Part shown: positions 49,801-60,419 of the stretch, one piece after another
How positions within the stretch are numbered: the stretch's first letter is position 1
How the letters are laid out: each line of letters begins with the position of its first letter
NCBI RefSeq assembly: GCF_000227115.2
Contig: NC_016488.1
Location: forward strand, 310,001-374,000
Source of the DNA: Naumovozyma dairenensis CBS 421
Taxonomy: Eukaryota > Ascomycota > Saccharomycetes > Saccharomycetales > Saccharomycetaceae
Direction: 5' to 3'
DNA length: 64,000 bases
Made by a program: the position numbers and the translations under genes
The notes under the pieces: generated by a model
What the model was told of the DNA's origin: nothing
The model's input: only the letters and a program-made list of their open reading frames with translations
Database searches by the model: none

Positions 49801-51580
49801 TTAATGCTGGTGATCCCGCAACAGTTCCAAATTCGAAAAAGTCTCTTGACCTAGGGGATTTTTTATAATAAACACCATTAACAATCCCAGCAATTAAACA
49901 TAAGAAAAATAGTAATACAAAGTTTAATAACACAGAAAAATTTAATTCTCTAGAGATTCTTGATTTCTTTGTTGGTGTTATACCTGAATTTAACATCGTT
50001 TTTGTATCATTACCTGTGAAAATAACCATACCCATTGCCCATTTAGTGTTTCTTAAAGTACAGCCACGTAGTAAAAGGTTATTTATACCAATTGGTTCGT
50101 TATGCATTGATTGATCTGAAGAATCGATCCATTTCAAATTACCTTGATAAGTATAAAGGTTAGCATGAGGTCCTTCACTTTCTACCCAAAATCTTGATCT
50201 TACAATATCTCTTGAACTTCTAATATCACTGGTACAATTCAATGATTGGCGAACTTTCAAATTACTTTCCCCATCTAAATTCTTGGTCTCTACATAACAA
50301 CCACCGTCATTATCTGAAGTGGAAAGCAAGATAATATCTGCTGGGATTTCATCATTATTATGAACACGAACTATATCGCCGACTTTAACATTTTTCCAAT
50401 AATCATTAGCAAATTTACAATCAGTCCTTTTCGGTAAACTGTGATCAATAACGCCGTTGATGTTACTATTTGTCAACAGATTATCTACTCTGGGATCATC
50501 CAATGATGGTCTATTATAATCAGCAGACATTCTAACACTTTGGAAAGAATCTAATGAAGTACGTGGTGCATTTTCCATACTCCTACTAAATTTTTTAGCC
50601 CCCTGTCTTTTCAGTTGTCTAATTCTTCTCGTTTCCTTCCCAGTAGCAGTAAATCTTTCATTAAGAAATTGGAAGAATCTAATTAATAGTCTTGTATTTG
50701 CCTTTTTAAATTTTCTCCATAATGAAACATCATCGTATGGAACATTAAGATTTTCAACTCCTGTTAAAATATGAGTCCTTGTATTGTTAACTTCCATATC
50801 TAATATTGTTCTTCTTGAATCTTCAATGGCATCTTTGATCGCAGTTAATATGACAATGACGATCAATGGGACCGCAGCCAATCCAGGATTAGTGACACCG
50901 AATATTTGGAAAGCACCTAAGATCAATAATATTAAGAAATAAATATTAGCGAAATTATTGAATTGTAAATATATATTCTTGGGGAAGAAAGTTAATGGAG
51001 TATATTTGGTAGTTCTAATTTTATTTCGAGGATATTCCATTATTGGTATCCCATCTTCATCTAATAATTCATCAGGAAGTGGTAAATTATGGTATACTGA
51101 TCTTACTTCATGAGATCTATTTTGTATCCCAGTTTCATCTAGTTGCTGCTGTGTAGTGGTATCATGGTCTTCAAATGGGTTATGTATATTTTTTCGAGCC
51201 CATTTCAATGTTTTCTTTCTGTGAGCATCGAATTGGTTTTTTTTTGATTTTCTTCGTGTCCCGTATCGTAATCGTTTTGGTTCCTTATTCCATTGTTGTG
51301 TAGTAGTAGTATTGGGTGTGTAATTGTCATCATCATCATCATCTAGTTTTATATCTTCAAACATATTTGTACTTCCGATGCCAGGAGTGGGTATTATTGA
51401 ATGTTCGTCTTCTTCTATTTCTTTGTTAGGTTTAGTATCTCGTAAATTTAGATCAGAGTCAGGTTCGAAATTGAATTTGTCGTCAAAAGGAGATAATGTA
51501 TCATTGCTTTTTTCTCCATTATGTTTTATATTATTTCTAGCAGTATCATCATCAGCATCATCGAAGGGAGAATTCGACAT
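46838..51580 (-). CDS. DNF2: Plasma-membrane phospholipid flippase Dnf2 (P4-ATPase)
   Basis: The 1580-residue P4-ATPase flips phosphatidylcholine, phosphatidylethanolamine and lysolipids inward with a Cdc50-family partner (Lem3 in S. cerevisiae). Landmarks: an NPFxD endocytic motif NPFED at 134-138 in the long acidic N-terminus, PF-D repeats at 5-8 and 31-34, the first membrane pair near 205-250, the actuator motif DGES in NLDGESNLKVRQ, the phosphorylation motif DKTGTLTQN near 662, the hinge GDGSNDVAMIQ, and ten membrane segments in total. The C-terminal tail is Ser/Thr-rich. It lies beside UBC13 like YDR093W, so DNF2 is preferred to its duplicate DNF1. Confidence 0.95.
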   Translation of the reverse strand: MSNSPFDDADDDTARNNIKHNGEKSNDTLSPFDDKFNFEPDSDLNLRDTKPNKEIEEDEHSIIPTPGIGSTNMFEDIKLDDDDDDNYTPNTTTTQQWNKEPKRLRYGTRRKSKKNQFDAHRKKTLKWARKNIHNPFEDHDTTTQQQLDETGIQNRSHEVRSVYHNLPLPDELLDEDGIPIMEYPRNKIRTTKYTPLTFFPKNIYLQFNNFANIYFLILLILGAFQIFGVTNPGLAAVPLIVIVILTAIKDAIEDSRRTILDMEVNNTRTHILTGVENLNVPYDDVSLWRKFKKANTRLLIRFFQFLNERFTATGKETRRIRQLKRQGAKKFSRSMENAPRTSLDSFQSVRMSADYNRPSLDDPRVDNLLTNSNINGVIDHSLPKRTDCKFANDYWKNVKVGDIVRVHNNDEIPADIILLSTSDNDGGCYVETKNLDGESNLKVRQSLNCTSDIRSSRDIVRSRFWVESEGPHANLYTYQGNLKWIDSSDQSMHNEPIGINNLLLRGCTLRNTKWAMGMVIFTGNDTKTMLNSGITPTKKSRISRELNFSVLLNFVLLFFLCLIAGIVNGVYYKKSPRSRDFFEFGTVAGSPALNGFVSFWVAVILYQSLVPISLYISVEIIKTAQAIFIYLDVTLYNEKLDYPCTPKSWNISDDLGQIEYIFSDKTGTLTQNVMEFKKCTINGVSYGRAYTEALAGLRKRQGVDVDTEARIEKKSITRDREEMIDKLRVLSNNSQFYPDEVTFVSKEFVNDLQGNNGDVQMKCCQHFMLALALCHSVLVESNKTDPNKLELKAQSPDEAALVTTARDMGFSFVGKSKKGLLVEIQGTQKEFEILNVLEFNSSRKRMSCIVKIPGKNEMDEPKALLICKGADSVIYSRLARKHGFNDETVLEKTALHLEQYATEGLRTLCIAQREITWSEYEAWNAKYDIAAASLADREKELDDVANLIERDMILLGGTAIEDRLQDGVPDSIALLGEAGIKLWVLTGDKVETAINIGFSCNLLHSDMELLVIKTTGEDVLEYGKDPLEIVNNLILKYLDEKFAMEGSEKELQDAKNDHRPPQGEFAVIIDGDALKLALKGDEMKRRFLLLCKNCKAVLCCRVSPSQKAAVVKLVKDTLDVMTLAIGDGSNDVAMIQSADIGVGIAGEEGRQAVMCSDFAIGQFRYVTKLVLVHGKWCYKRIAEMIPQFFYKNVIFTLALFWYGVHNDFDGSYLFEYTYLMFYNLAFTSLPVIFLGIFDQDVNETISMVVPQLYRSGILRKEWNQYKFLWYMFDGVYQSVICYFFPYLIYYKTDIVTSNGLGLDHRYYVGIIVTGIAVTSCNFYLLMEQYRWDWFTTFFASLSTIVYFGWTGIWTSSIASYEFWKGASRMYGSPSFWAVYFVGFLFCIFPRFTFDCFRKYLYPTDVDVIREMWKRGDFNEYPDRYDPTDPQRVKITNPWNSRNQISDTFLDGSIVGGSNTSEGTVITEEIPMSFLDINKGDDVDKKTSSSRQLTKESPGSFESLTNSDSGNAISGGVNRDSVHLRRSMGSRLKTSLERTRDEMLSSNELDTRFSVDRARVSLDLPALTHAEALIKARQDKP

Positions 51581-52017
51581 GCTTTTTTATCGAACTTGAC
51601 TATTCGTGTTCCTTTACCTACCTACGTAATGTTCGTATCTTGGTTCCTGTATGGGACAAAAAAAGATGGAGTGAAAAAAATATGGAGTAAGGTGATGGAT
51701 GATACAACAGTAGCAATAAGATGCAATGTTAATATTCCGAATCCAACTTATAATACTTTCTCCTGGATGGATCAATCTTACATATACTCGTTAAGACTAC
51801 AAGCTCTAAGTATATATTTTATTTCATGGTTCTCGAAGAAGAATAAATTTTCAGCCTACGGAACAGTTCTTCCGCGGAAGTTGTTCGGTATAAATACTCT
51901 TAAACAGTTGAAGATTATATAAGATCATGAATGGTATTTTTTTGAATGCTTGCAGGTTCTTATCATAAGTATATATGTTTTTATATAAATATGGGTACGT
52001 ATATGCTATTGTTGTTT
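51581..52017. promoter_or_regulatory. DNF2 promoter / UBC13 3' flank
   Basis: A 437-bp spacer. No supported gene; frames here overlap the DNF2 leader and have no recognisable features. Confidence 0.5.
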
Positions 52018-52628
52018 TCAATTGTCGTCGACTTTCTTCGCATACAGTTGGGTCCATTCTCGAGCCTTTGCCTTGGCAGCTTCTTCATTCTTGATCCAAT
52101 CCTCAGCGACATCATTCGCTAAGGGATCATTAGGATTGGGACTTGCCAAAAGCGCTTGGATGGAAAGTAGTACCGTTCTAATTTGTAAAGCAGGAGACCA
52201 ATTCGTTTTCAACACATCAAGACATATACGTCCCAATCTATCAATGTTTGGGTGATAAATCTTTGTTAAGAAACGAACTTTGGGTGCTTCCATGGGGTAA
52301 TCATCTGGTAAATATAATTCTAGTTTGAAAATACCATTTTCGTATGGTGATTGTGTTGGACCTTCAACAGTAACATTGAAATAACGTAGATTATCATCGT
52401 GCGGTTCAGCGGTAATTCCAGGGACTGGATCACTTATCAAACGTTCGGTTTCCTAACGAAATGCTGGATAGTTCAAAGATGTGAATCATCAATGAGAATA
52501 TTTTATGTATGTGTTAGTATATTGAGAAATAAACGTTGCTTTTAGGCGTCGATCTCCTCTCTTGTCAAAGAAAGAAGCAAATGAATGGAAAAACATACTT
52601 TTATAATTCTTTTTGGTAATGAGGCCAT
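52018..52628 (-). CDS. UBC13: Ubiquitin-conjugating enzyme Ubc13 (K63 chains), spliced
   Basis: Two exons: 52599-52628 ([10 protein letters not shown]) and 52018-52452, giving 154 residues (153 in S. cerevisiae). The UBC fold is nearly identical to the yeast enzyme, with the HPN motif ([17 protein letters not shown]) and active-site Cys in ICLDV near residue 88. Ubc13 with Mms2 builds Lys63-linked ubiquitin chains for error-free DNA damage tolerance. The intron position after the tenth codon matches S. cerevisiae. An unspliced reading would wrongly start at an internal TTG. It follows DNF2 as in YDR093W/YDR092W. Confidence 0.96.
52453..52598 (-). other. UBC13 spliceosomal intron
   Basis: The 146-nt intron starts GTATGT (52598-52593), has a perfect TACTAAC branch site at 52519-52513, and ends TAG at 52455-52453. 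The branch-to-acceptor distance is about 60 nt, which is normal for yeast. Confidence 0.95.
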
Positions 52629-53472
52629 GTTGTGTATAATGCAGTCGCTATACTTTTATTCTTGGGTTGTGCTCTAGTTCTGCTTCCCACCTGCTACTTC
52701 TCCAGAGACTTTGACTTGTTACTGACTTGCCTTGCCTTGCCTTGCCTTGAACTAACTTATATAAGTAACACAATAATTAATTAACTTCGAAAACCAAAAA
52801 AGTAGCTTTTCCTGTTGCCTCCGGGTAACAGAACACTCACTCACTGTATATTATATTCCACAAATATAATCCCTAGTAGTTTCCCTTAGAGCTTCTGAGG
52901 TTTAACTCAAGAATATATATATAGGTAAAAGTATATACTATGCTTGTATCACCATCTTTAAATGTTTGTAATTCTTTAATATAAGGATGAAAACAACCGA
53001 ATTGGGCATACCGTTTGTTAAAAAAATACTTTTTGATCAAACCGATTTTGTCCTGTCCGCTTCCAATTCTTTTGTTCTTTTTATTATTTGTTTTCCCAAG
53101 TTGTTAAACTTGAAATATCATTTTCCTTTCAACAAATCATCACACCTTAGTAATATATTATATATTCTGTCTATATTCGAAGTCACGTCTATGTTGATTC
53201 TTCCACATTCTTTTTGAAGACATCTTCCAACTGGTAGCGCCTTCCTCCTTTCTCTAGATCCCCTCAAAAAGAAAACTCCGAACGTGTTGCGAAAATGTGA
53301 TAGCACAACAACTGAACAAACTTATGTCATCTAAGTGCCCATTCATCCATGCTGGTATGCATGTTTGATCGTTATACATCTTCCTTTTAAATAGAGCCTC
53401 ATAAAAGCGTACATGCTCCAATAAAAAAAATCAATAGTATTATTATTATTATCAAATTATTACATATCAAAA
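52629..53472. promoter_or_regulatory. UBC13 promoter and CHD1 3' flank
   Basis: 844 bp without a supported gene. A CTTGC pentamer repeated four to five times (52726-52749) lies about 100 bp upstream of UBC13. A 76-codon hydrophobic frame at 52987-53217 has no family match I can recognise. S. cerevisiae has RLI1 after UBC13; here the block jumps to CHD1. Confidence 0.55.
52726..52749. repeat. CTTGC pentanucleotide tandem repeat
   Basis: Four perfect CTTGC units plus one near-copy in the UBC13 upstream region. Confidence 0.9.
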
Positions 53473-56400
53473 TTAAGCGCTTTTAGGCGCAGTAGGGATC
53501 GTTGTCTTTTGCTGTGCTTCTTTCAGCTTTTTATACATATTCATCAATTTCGAACTCTCAACATCCACAGGCCAAAAATTAGCGCTATAAGACCACAAAT
53601 GTTTTTGGAATTTTTCTGGCGAAAGTTTCATAGCGGAATCCTTCTGTTGTTCTATGAAATCACCAATTATTGACAATTCATGCTTCAAAATTCTTGCCCA
53701 CTCCTTACGATCAAGTCCCTTGCCACCTCTCTTTAACTTTCTAAACGATGTACGTAACGTCCCCATACAATGCCTACATTCTTCTTCATCCATACTTTCA
53801 TATTCCTTTTCATGTGCTGTAGAAGATCTATTCTGATATCCAGTTGATGGCGGTGGAGTAGGTATCAGAGTGTTTTTATCGTTATGATTCTTAAGTAATG
53901 CAGCTGGTGCCTTGGGAAGTGGTTTTAAACGTTTTTGACTATCAGAATGAGGCGAATCATTTCCACTATCAGGTCCTCTCTTTTTAGGTCCTGTCGGTAA
54001 CGTTTTCATAAAGGTCTCAACATCAACGTTCTTCTTTTTGGCTGGTCCGGAAGGTAATTTTTTCATGAATGAATCAAGATCTGCTCTACTAGTAGATTTA
54101 CTTCGGGAAATGGGAGTATATGGTCGATTGCTTCTATGTGATGCTGAGGAAGGTGGCTTTCTTATAGTTAAAGTTGTCGTCGGTGTCGGTGTTGGACTCG
54201 ACGTTAGAGAGTTTGGCTTCGATTCATCTTTTAGGAACGTTATCAGATATTCAACTCTTCTTCCTAGGTGTATTGAGCTTGGTACTTTCTTCCCTGTGTT
54301 CTTAGGGCTACTTTTCTTGGTCCGTTTACTTTGGACATCATTAAGGAAAATCTTGTTGGTTAAACCTAAAAATGGATCATCTCTTATTTTGCTCCACATC
54401 CCGTAGCCATATTTTGTGACACCTAGAAGTAGCTTTTCATCATCATCTTTGGTCCAGGAACAACTCCAATTTTGAGCTGGTTTGGGCATCTTATTGTTAA
54501 AATCAATTGAAATTGGTTTTTTATTATTATCTCTTTTCACAATAGTCGAAAGAAATCTTAGATCAGAAACTCTGTGAATTAGCGATTCAGCATTTAAAGC
54601 TTTCACTCCGTCATATTCGAACAATATAGCTTTCTTCTCCCTTCTTTTGGCAGCTAACTTTGTAATTGCATTATCCTCTGTATTCCTTTTTATTTCAACT
54701 ATCCCTGATTTGAGAAGTCCTTGATATCTATCTGCATCTGCCTGTAGCTTAGCAAGTATTTTATTTTTCTTTTCATTTTCTTCTTTGACTGATGCTTCGG
54801 CAAGATCCATCAATTCCTCATACAATTCCTCGTACTTTTCGATTGGTTTGGCCGGTAAAACACCATTTGAAATCAATTGCTCATATAGATTATTCAAATC
54901 TCCGAACCTCAAAATTGATTTGTATAATGCCCGAATATCACTCTCCTCTAATTCACTCGAATTGTCACTTCTTTTCTTTTTCGATCGAGACAATTCCTTC
55001 TCAGAATCGAACCCATCATCATCATTTATACTTTTCTTGATTTTCCTTAGAACATGTTCTCTTCTATTCATAAGTTCTAATTGCTCTTTGACGTACTCAT
55101 CATCCTTTTGTTGCTGTTCCTCATCTTTTAGTTTTTTCAAATCTTCTTCTGGAATAATATCATCCCAATCGACATCAGCTTTGTAATCTGTTACTTCAAA
55201 TTGTTTTAAAAACTCTTCACCCCCAAGATTAGATTTGCCAAGGTTCGGTGTAGTCTCATGATTCTCAGCATGGTCTAAGACATCATCCAAGTTTAAATGT
55301 TCTAATTTTTGTTGATTATCTTTAACAGTAAACATCTTACCAGCACCAAATTTCAATATCTCAGATAACTCCCCAGCATTAGGTTCAGTGGCTTGTTTAC
55401 GTTTTTTACCATCAGTAACACCCAAAGAAATGATAGCATATTCCAAAATCATCTTCTTCCTTGCTCTTTCTAACACTTCTTCCTCTACTGTATCCTTAGA
55501 TACTAACCTGTATACCATGACGTGGTTCTTTTGACCAATACGATGAGCTCTCGCCATTGCCTGAAGATCAGCTTGTGGATTCCAGTCTGAATCAAAGATA
55601 ATAACAGTATCGGCGGTCATTAAATTGATACCTAACCCACCTGCTCTCGTAGATAATAAGAAAACATCGTCGGTGGAATCAGGAGCATTGAAATGGTCGA
55701 TAGAAGTACGTCTTTGTGCAGAGGGAACTGTACCATCTAAACGCTGGAAATTTATCCCCTTAATGGACAAATAATCACCTAATATATCCAGCATTCTTAC
55801 CATTTGTGAAAAGATCAGTACTCTATGGCCATCTTTTTTCAGTCTTGTAAGCAGTTTATCTAGTAATACCATCTTACCTGATGACATGAGTAAACCTCGT
55901 AAGACATTTTCACGAGAAGAGTTACCAGCCCCAAATTTTTCCAATACACGTTCTTCCGCATTGTCAAAAAGATAAGGATGATTGGATGCCTTTTTCAATT
56001 CATTCATTACATTTAATAGAGAAAAACGTCCCCCTTTGGAACCAGCTGTCAATGCAGAATAGTTCTTCGTCAATATATTTTTATAATACTCGGTCTGTAA
56101 ATCAGATAACTCCACTCGAAGAATCCTTTCCGTTTTGGAAGGTAATGATTTCTCAACATCTTTCTTCAAACGACGCAAAATATAAGGTTGAAGTCTTTTC
56201 TGTAAATCCCTAATATATTCTTCTTGTTCTTCATCTTGTTTTTCAAAATCAATTTCTTGGTCTATCATAAATCGGTCTGGCATTAAGAAATTCACCAAAG
56301 CTGCCAATTCTTTTATATTATTTTGTAATGGTGTACCTGTGATAAGAAGACGATTAGAAACTTTGAAACTATTTAATGATTCATATAACGACGACTCTGC

Positions 56401-58035
56401 GTTTTTTAATCTATGCGCTTCGTCGACAGCCAAAAATTGCCACTTGATTCCTCCCAACAGCGAACGATCTTTTAAGATGTATTCATAAGTGGTTAACAAG
56501 ACATTGAATTTTATGTGTTTCTTTCCTTTAGCTTCCGGGTTAGTATAAAACTCATAATCTCTGATGGTATCTCTTGATTCCTGATTACCCATGTAATATA
56601 TTACATTTAACGCTGGAGCCCATTTCTCAAATGTTTCTTGCCAAGCTGGCATTGTAGATAGTGGTACAACAATAAGATGTGGACCGTTTTGCCTTCTTGC
56701 AAATACCAACCAACTAATGAAAGCTACCGTTTGAACTGTTTTACCTAAACCCATTTCATCTGCAAGGATACCGTTATCATTTTTCGACCATAAGAATGCC
56801 ATCCAATTCACACCAGTCAATTGGAAATCCCTCAATTCACCTCCTTTAATAAATAACGGTTGAACACTTAGTTTTTCGAATCTTGGCCTCTCAGATGTGT
56901 ACATGCTTGAGTATTGAGGTAAAACTGTGGATTCAGTCCTATTTTGAAAATGTTTTACAATATCTGGTGCAATGTCCGCGATTTCAGAAGCATTTTCCCA
57001 TGAGGCTTCGTCATAATTTAGTTGACGCCATTTTACTAAGTATTTCAATTCGGAGTTTCCTTCACCATCTATAATCACACGGTCACTATCTATTATTCGT
57101 TCTGGCTTTTGAAACTCTTCGAATTCCTGTAGGCGTTTCTCTTGTTCGATATCCATCACTTCTAGATCCTCTCGGGTGACATAAGGATCTAACCTAAATT
57201 GTTGCTCTTGAATAATGTGGTTCTTACAATAATTATCAACTTTCTTAATACCCCTAATATTTGTTAGTGATTCATATGATTGCCAGGTATTATGTAAATG
57301 TGATTCATCGGTCCATTTTATTAAGAAATCATAGTTTGCCTTACATTCCTCCAGTGTTGGAACAATCTTTGTCCAATCCAGTGATTTATTATGATCTTCT
57401 TTAAACCTGTGATTGATGACAAAATCAATATTGTGCAGATTTTCTTCCTCATCATCAATGCTATTACTATTTTCGTCATCAGACGCTAGGAGATCAATAT
57501 TTTCATCATATTCATCATACTCGTCTTCCTCATCATCTGATTGATCGACTCTGTAATTGACTTTTTTAGTTGTGCGAATCGTATTATTTTTTGTTTTAAA
57601 AACCCACTTTTTCTTTATAGCCTTTCTTACAGGAGATTTATATTCATCATCATCATTATCATCCTCCTGTTCTGAGTAATCGAGCTCTAAGTCATCTCCG
57701 TCGGCATCCGATAATTCGGAGTCTTCGTCTTCTTCTTCATCCACGTCTGAGTTATGTCCTACATTCCTACCAGCTCTTTTTGCCATCCCGACGTCTTTCT
57801 CATCAATATCATCAGCATCAGCTCTAAGTAAGTTGTTTCGCCTCCTGGACAAACGGACCGGTTCATCATCATCATCTTCTTCTTCTTCTTCATTCGTAGA
57901 ACTATCCGAATCACGATATGATTTGGATGAAGAAGAATTCCTTTGTGACCTTCGTAAACCATAAAGCTCCGGGTTATTTGAAGCTTGCTCTATCGTTGAT
58001 TCCCGGTTAGTAGTGGTAGTAGTAGTCGTAGTCAT
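53473..58035 (-). CDS. CHD1: Chromatin remodeller Chd1
   Basis: The 1520-residue protein (1468 in S. cerevisiae) spaces nucleosomes over transcribed genes. In order: an acidic, Ser-rich N-terminus (1-195); two chromodomains (about 200-275 and 310-365); a SNF2 ATPase with Walker A DEMGLGKT at 426-433 and DEAH at 538-541; a helicase C lobe with [20 protein letters not shown]; the SANT-SLIDE DNA-binding region near 1040-1250; and the C-terminal helical CHCT domain (about 1400-1500, with [16 protein letters not shown]). In S. cerevisiae CHD1 is YER164W, near DNF1 (YER166W). Here it follows DNF2 and UBC13, so this lineage kept CHD1 on the other duplicate block. Confidence 0.97.
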   Translation of the reverse strand: MTTTTTTTTNRESTIEQASNNPELYGLRRSQRNSSSSKSYRDSDSSTNEEEEEDDDDEPVRLSRRRNNLLRADADDIDEKDVGMAKRAGRNVGHNSDVDEEEDEDSELSDADGDDLELDYSEQEDDNDDDEYKSPVRKAIKKKWVFKTKNNTIRTTKKVNYRVDQSDDEEDEYDEYDENIDLLASDDENSNSIDDEEENLHNIDFVINHRFKEDHNKSLDWTKIVPTLEECKANYDFLIKWTDESHLHNTWQSYESLTNIRGIKKVDNYCKNHIIQEQQFRLDPYVTREDLEVMDIEQEKRLQEFEEFQKPERIIDSDRVIIDGEGNSELKYLVKWRQLNYDEASWENASEIADIAPDIVKHFQNRTESTVLPQYSSMYTSERPRFEKLSVQPLFIKGGELRDFQLTGVNWMAFLWSKNDNGILADEMGLGKTVQTVAFISWLVFARRQNGPHLIVVPLSTMPAWQETFEKWAPALNVIYYMGNQESRDTIRDYEFYTNPEAKGKKHIKFNVLLTTYEYILKDRSLLGGIKWQFLAVDEAHRLKNAESSLYESLNSFKVSNRLLITGTPLQNNIKELAALVNFLMPDRFMIDQEIDFEKQDEEQEEYIRDLQKRLQPYILRRLKKDVEKSLPSKTERILRVELSDLQTEYYKNILTKNYSALTAGSKGGRFSLLNVMNELKKASNHPYLFDNAEERVLEKFGAGNSSRENVLRGLLMSSGKMVLLDKLLTRLKKDGHRVLIFSQMVRMLDILGDYLSIKGINFQRLDGTVPSAQRRTSIDHFNAPDSTDDVFLLSTRAGGLGINLMTADTVIIFDSDWNPQADLQAMARAHRIGQKNHVMVYRLVSKDTVEEEVLERARKKMILEYAIISLGVTDGKKRKQATEPNAGELSEILKFGAGKMFTVKDNQQKLEHLNLDDVLDHAENHETTPNLGKSNLGGEEFLKQFEVTDYKADVDWDDIIPEEDLKKLKDEEQQQKDDEYVKEQLELMNRREHVLRKIKKSINDDDGFDSEKELSRSKKKRSDNSSELEESDIRALYKSILRFGDLNNLYEQLISNGVLPAKPIEKYEELYEELMDLAEASVKEENEKKNKILAKLQADADRYQGLLKSGIVEIKRNTEDNAITKLAAKRREKKAILFEYDGVKALNAESLIHRVSDLRFLSTIVKRDNNKKPISIDFNNKMPKPAQNWSCSWTKDDDEKLLLGVTKYGYGMWSKIRDDPFLGLTNKIFLNDVQSKRTKKSSPKNTGKKVPSSIHLGRRVEYLITFLKDESKPNSLTSSPTPTPTTTLTIRKPPSSASHRSNRPYTPISRSKSTSRADLDSFMKKLPSGPAKKKNVDVETFMKTLPTGPKKRGPDSGNDSPHSDSQKRLKPLPKAPAALLKNHNDKNTLIPTPPPSTGYQNRSSTAHEKEYESMDEEECRHCMGTLRTSFRKLKRGGKGLDRKEWARILKHELSIIGDFIEQQKDSAMKLSPEKFQKHLWSYSANFWPVDVESSKLMNMYKKLKEAQQKTTIPTAPKSA

Positions 58036-58554
58036 CTTTTAAAAAGTGACCGTTCTTCAAGCTTTCTCGAACGTTTAATACAACCCACGTTTTAGTGCAG
58101 AAAAGTATTTTTTATTACTGTTTAAATGGATCCCAGATGATGAAACAAAAAGATTCAACGTCCGTTAATTTGTTTCGTTATTATGTAGTATTCCACCGAT
58201 GTAGTTGATTATTTCAAACGTTTATAATGTGTACTTTATAGCGTTAATTCTTCTACTTTTCGATTATGAACAATAAGTCATTGGAAATTTCAATGTAGCC
58301 GCTACACTTAGTTTTACGTAGACGGCTGTGGAGAATAAAAATAAAATGTGCCAATAATTAGTCGAGTAATAATTTTTTAGCTTTTCAAAGAAGATTAATA
58401 ACATCTGAAGATGATATTTTTAATTATTATTAGTTCTATTGTATTAGGTAATAACTAAGATTATATATGACTAGTCTAGACAGAATAATGGGAATGAATG
58501 AAAAATTGTACATGAAAATATATTATATTAGAAGTTGTTTTTTATTTAAACAAT
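58036..58554. promoter_or_regulatory. CHD1 promoter / RPL26 3' flank; synteny breakpoint
   Basis: A 519-bp A/T-rich spacer. It separates the chromosome IV/V-type block from the chromosome XII-type block (RPL26-GAS2-FKS), so a rearrangement lies here or in an ancestor. No mobile-element trace is visible in it. Confidence 0.55.
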
Positions 58555-59356
58555 TTATTCCAACTTACCACCTTTTCTTTGAATCAAAGCCTTTCTATCT
58601 TTGTCCAAATGTAGCTTGGTAATAACAACCTTTGATGGATGAATGTTGATTGGGACGGAAGCACCATTAGATTTTTCCTTGGTGACCTTGTCAACTTGGA
58701 TGGCAAACTTTAGTCTGTAAACAGAGGAAACTTTACCTTCTTGGCCTTTCTTGGCACCACGAGATACTAAAACTTCGTCGTCTCTTCTGATTGGTAGAGC
58801 CTTGATACCATATTGAGCTCTCAATTCCTTTGATAGAGGAGCTGATAATAAAACACGACGAACGGAAGATGGGGCGGTGAAGTAAGCCTTTCTAGCCTTT
58901 CTTCTGTCACTTGAGACGTCTAATTTTAAATTAAAAACAAAAAAAATTTGCAGTTGATTGTTAGTAACAAGTGTTGCATATATAATTACGAAGCAATATT
59001 GTTAAAGCATTCAGAGTTTAGACAGTTCTCGATTTGAAAAGTGTTGCGTAGATAATCTGTTTTCTTTCTTTTTTTTTGGAAACTGCATATCTATAGTACT
59101 ATTTTTTTGCTAAGTGAGGGTATTCAGTACTAGAAGATCAATCACTATTTGAATAAATTATCTCATGTAGATTTATTTTGCTTTCGGTCTAGTCATTTAA
59201 ATGGTATATGTTCAAAGCAAGCACTATATCAAATTTTCCTCCATAATGGTTTTCGTATACTGCTGCTTTGTGCTTTCTAGTTTGTTTGTCCGACTGCTTT
59301 GTACATCGAGAATATTGGGTTCAGTTTGGGCACATACCTAAGGATTGTTTAGCCAT
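58555..59356 (-). CDS. RPL26: Cytosolic 60S ribosomal protein uL24 (Rpl26), spliced
   Basis: Exon 1 is 59338-59356 (19 nt, MAKQSL plus one base) and exon 2 is 58555-58919, giving 127 residues, the exact yeast Rpl26 length. Exon 2 reads [19 protein letters not shown] and has the KOW motif around [20 protein letters not shown]. uL24 binds 5.8S/25S rRNA near the exit tunnel. The intron phase and position match S. cerevisiae RPL26A/B. Paired Rap1 sites lie about 400-430 bp upstream of the ATG. Neighbouring GAS2 and FKS favour the YLR344W (RPL26A) side, but the duplicate assignment is not certain. Confidence 0.97.
58920..59337 (-). other. RPL26 spliceosomal intron
   Basis: The 418-nt intron starts GTATGTG (59337 down), has TACTAAC at 58966-58960 and ends TAG at 58922-58920. 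It is long and near the gene 5' end, as in many yeast ribosomal protein genes. Confidence 0.96.
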
Positions 59357-59994
59357 TGTTGTATATTATTTTTTTGGGTGGTTTTCGTGTAAGGTAGGGT
59401 CAATTAGTTAAATTAAAAATTGCCAATTTCAAAATGGTAGGTCAATATACCAAGAACGTCACATTAATCAATGCCAATATTCATCATCAATTCTTGGATT
59501 ATTTTGCTGTTACGATCCAAAGTAGAAGTCAGTCAGCCAGCGGCTGGGTAACACTACGAACATAATTTGCCAACGCAGAGGATTCACACCATCACGTACA
59601 CTTCTTCGTGCTGTCTAGGTATTACGGAGGGGGCCTTCACTTCCTGAGTGCAGTCGTTAACAAAGGACTCTCCTGTAAACTTCACATCTCGCTCCGTTCT
59701 AGGAGCATCTTCGAAAGTCGACCGCTTTGCTGAATCATAAGTGAACAAGAGGCAAAACACCCATCACACTGCCCGGATAATGTATGGGTTTAACGGTCAT
59801 ATTTTTATGGTAACTACGGTTATAAAAATGAGCAACAAAAGATGAGGTGCCGCTAATTGTAGACATAATTCCAAATATCCCTCTTAAATGGCTTGTATGG
59901 GCTAAGTCGAGAACATTAATTCACTTGAGGTTTATCAAAGGCTTTGAAGCAGTTCTACTTTCCACCAAAAAATATAAAAATAAAAATAAAATTG
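59357..59994. promoter_or_regulatory. RPL26 promoter region
   Basis: 638 bp between the RPL26 start and tRNA-Arg. The part at about 59520-59730 is richer in G+C than the usual spacer. Rap1 sites lie at 59757-59789. Past the tRNA 3' end is an A-rich tract (59960-59990) that reads as T-runs on the tRNA strand, suitable for Pol III termination. Confidence 0.6.
59757..59789. promoter_or_regulatory. Paired Rap1 binding sites for RPL26
   Basis: ACACCCATCACA at 59757-59768 fits the Rap1 consensus on the plus strand, and ACCCATACATT on the minus strand (59779-59789) is a perfect Rap1 core. Paired Rap1 sites 200-450 bp upstream are typical of yeast ribosomal protein genes. Confidence 0.85.
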
Positions 59995-60066
59995 AGCCCC
60001 TCCCGGGACTCGAACCCGGATCACATCCACCGGAAAAATGTATGCTGACCATTGCACTAAAAGGGC
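59995..60066 (-). tRNA. tRNA-Arg (anticodon CCG)
   Basis: A 72-nt cloverleaf. Acceptor GCCCTTT pairs with GAGGGGC (with G-U pairs), D-stem GTGC/GCAT, anticodon stem CATTT/GGATG with loop TTCCGGT (anticodon CCG), T-stem CCGGG/CCCGG with loop TTCGAGT. No intron. It lies between RPL26 and GAS2. Confidence 0.93.
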
Positions 60067-60419
60067 AAGATTAAATCGAGTTTTAAGATCTTAGATTTCA
60101 GAATGTCGACAGCAATTAGTTTTATTAGAACCATCATAGCATTTGTATTCAAATACAGGTTTATTGATCTTAAACAAATCCTTTCGCTAATCTTACTTCT
60201 TCGTGGCCATATACTTTTTTTATATAGGGTAAGTAAGTTATTAAGGATGACATTCCGTTTTAGACGAAATCGCGTCACAAAATATTGAACGATAAATAGC
60301 GACAAGTTCGTAGACGAGGTCATACAAATCTTATAAAATAAATACGGCAGTTAATAAAGCTGCAACTAAAAGGGTAATACCTGGAACCTTTGAGAGTGAG
60401 GAATCCGAGTGTTCCCCGT
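60067..60419. other. GAS2 3' region containing an out-of-frame GPI signal
   Basis: From 60419 down to 60331, in a frame one base off from GAS2, lies a 28-codon stretch that starts NGEHSDSS and ends in the hydrophobic run ITLLVAALLTAVFIL before a TAA at 60331-60333. This has the shape of a GPI-anchor signal. The rest (60067-60330) is tRNA-Arg upstream sequence without a supported gene. Confidence 0.75.

Noticed and set aside
52987..53217. 76-codon hydrophobic frame between UBC13 and CHD1
   Set aside because: T-rich DNA gives hydrophobic frames by chance. It has no known family, and no gene is expected there.
60103..60288. 61-codon hydrophobic plus-strand frame next to tRNA-Arg
   Set aside because: It is a short frame in T-rich sequence between the tRNA and the GAS2 3' end, with no supporting feature.
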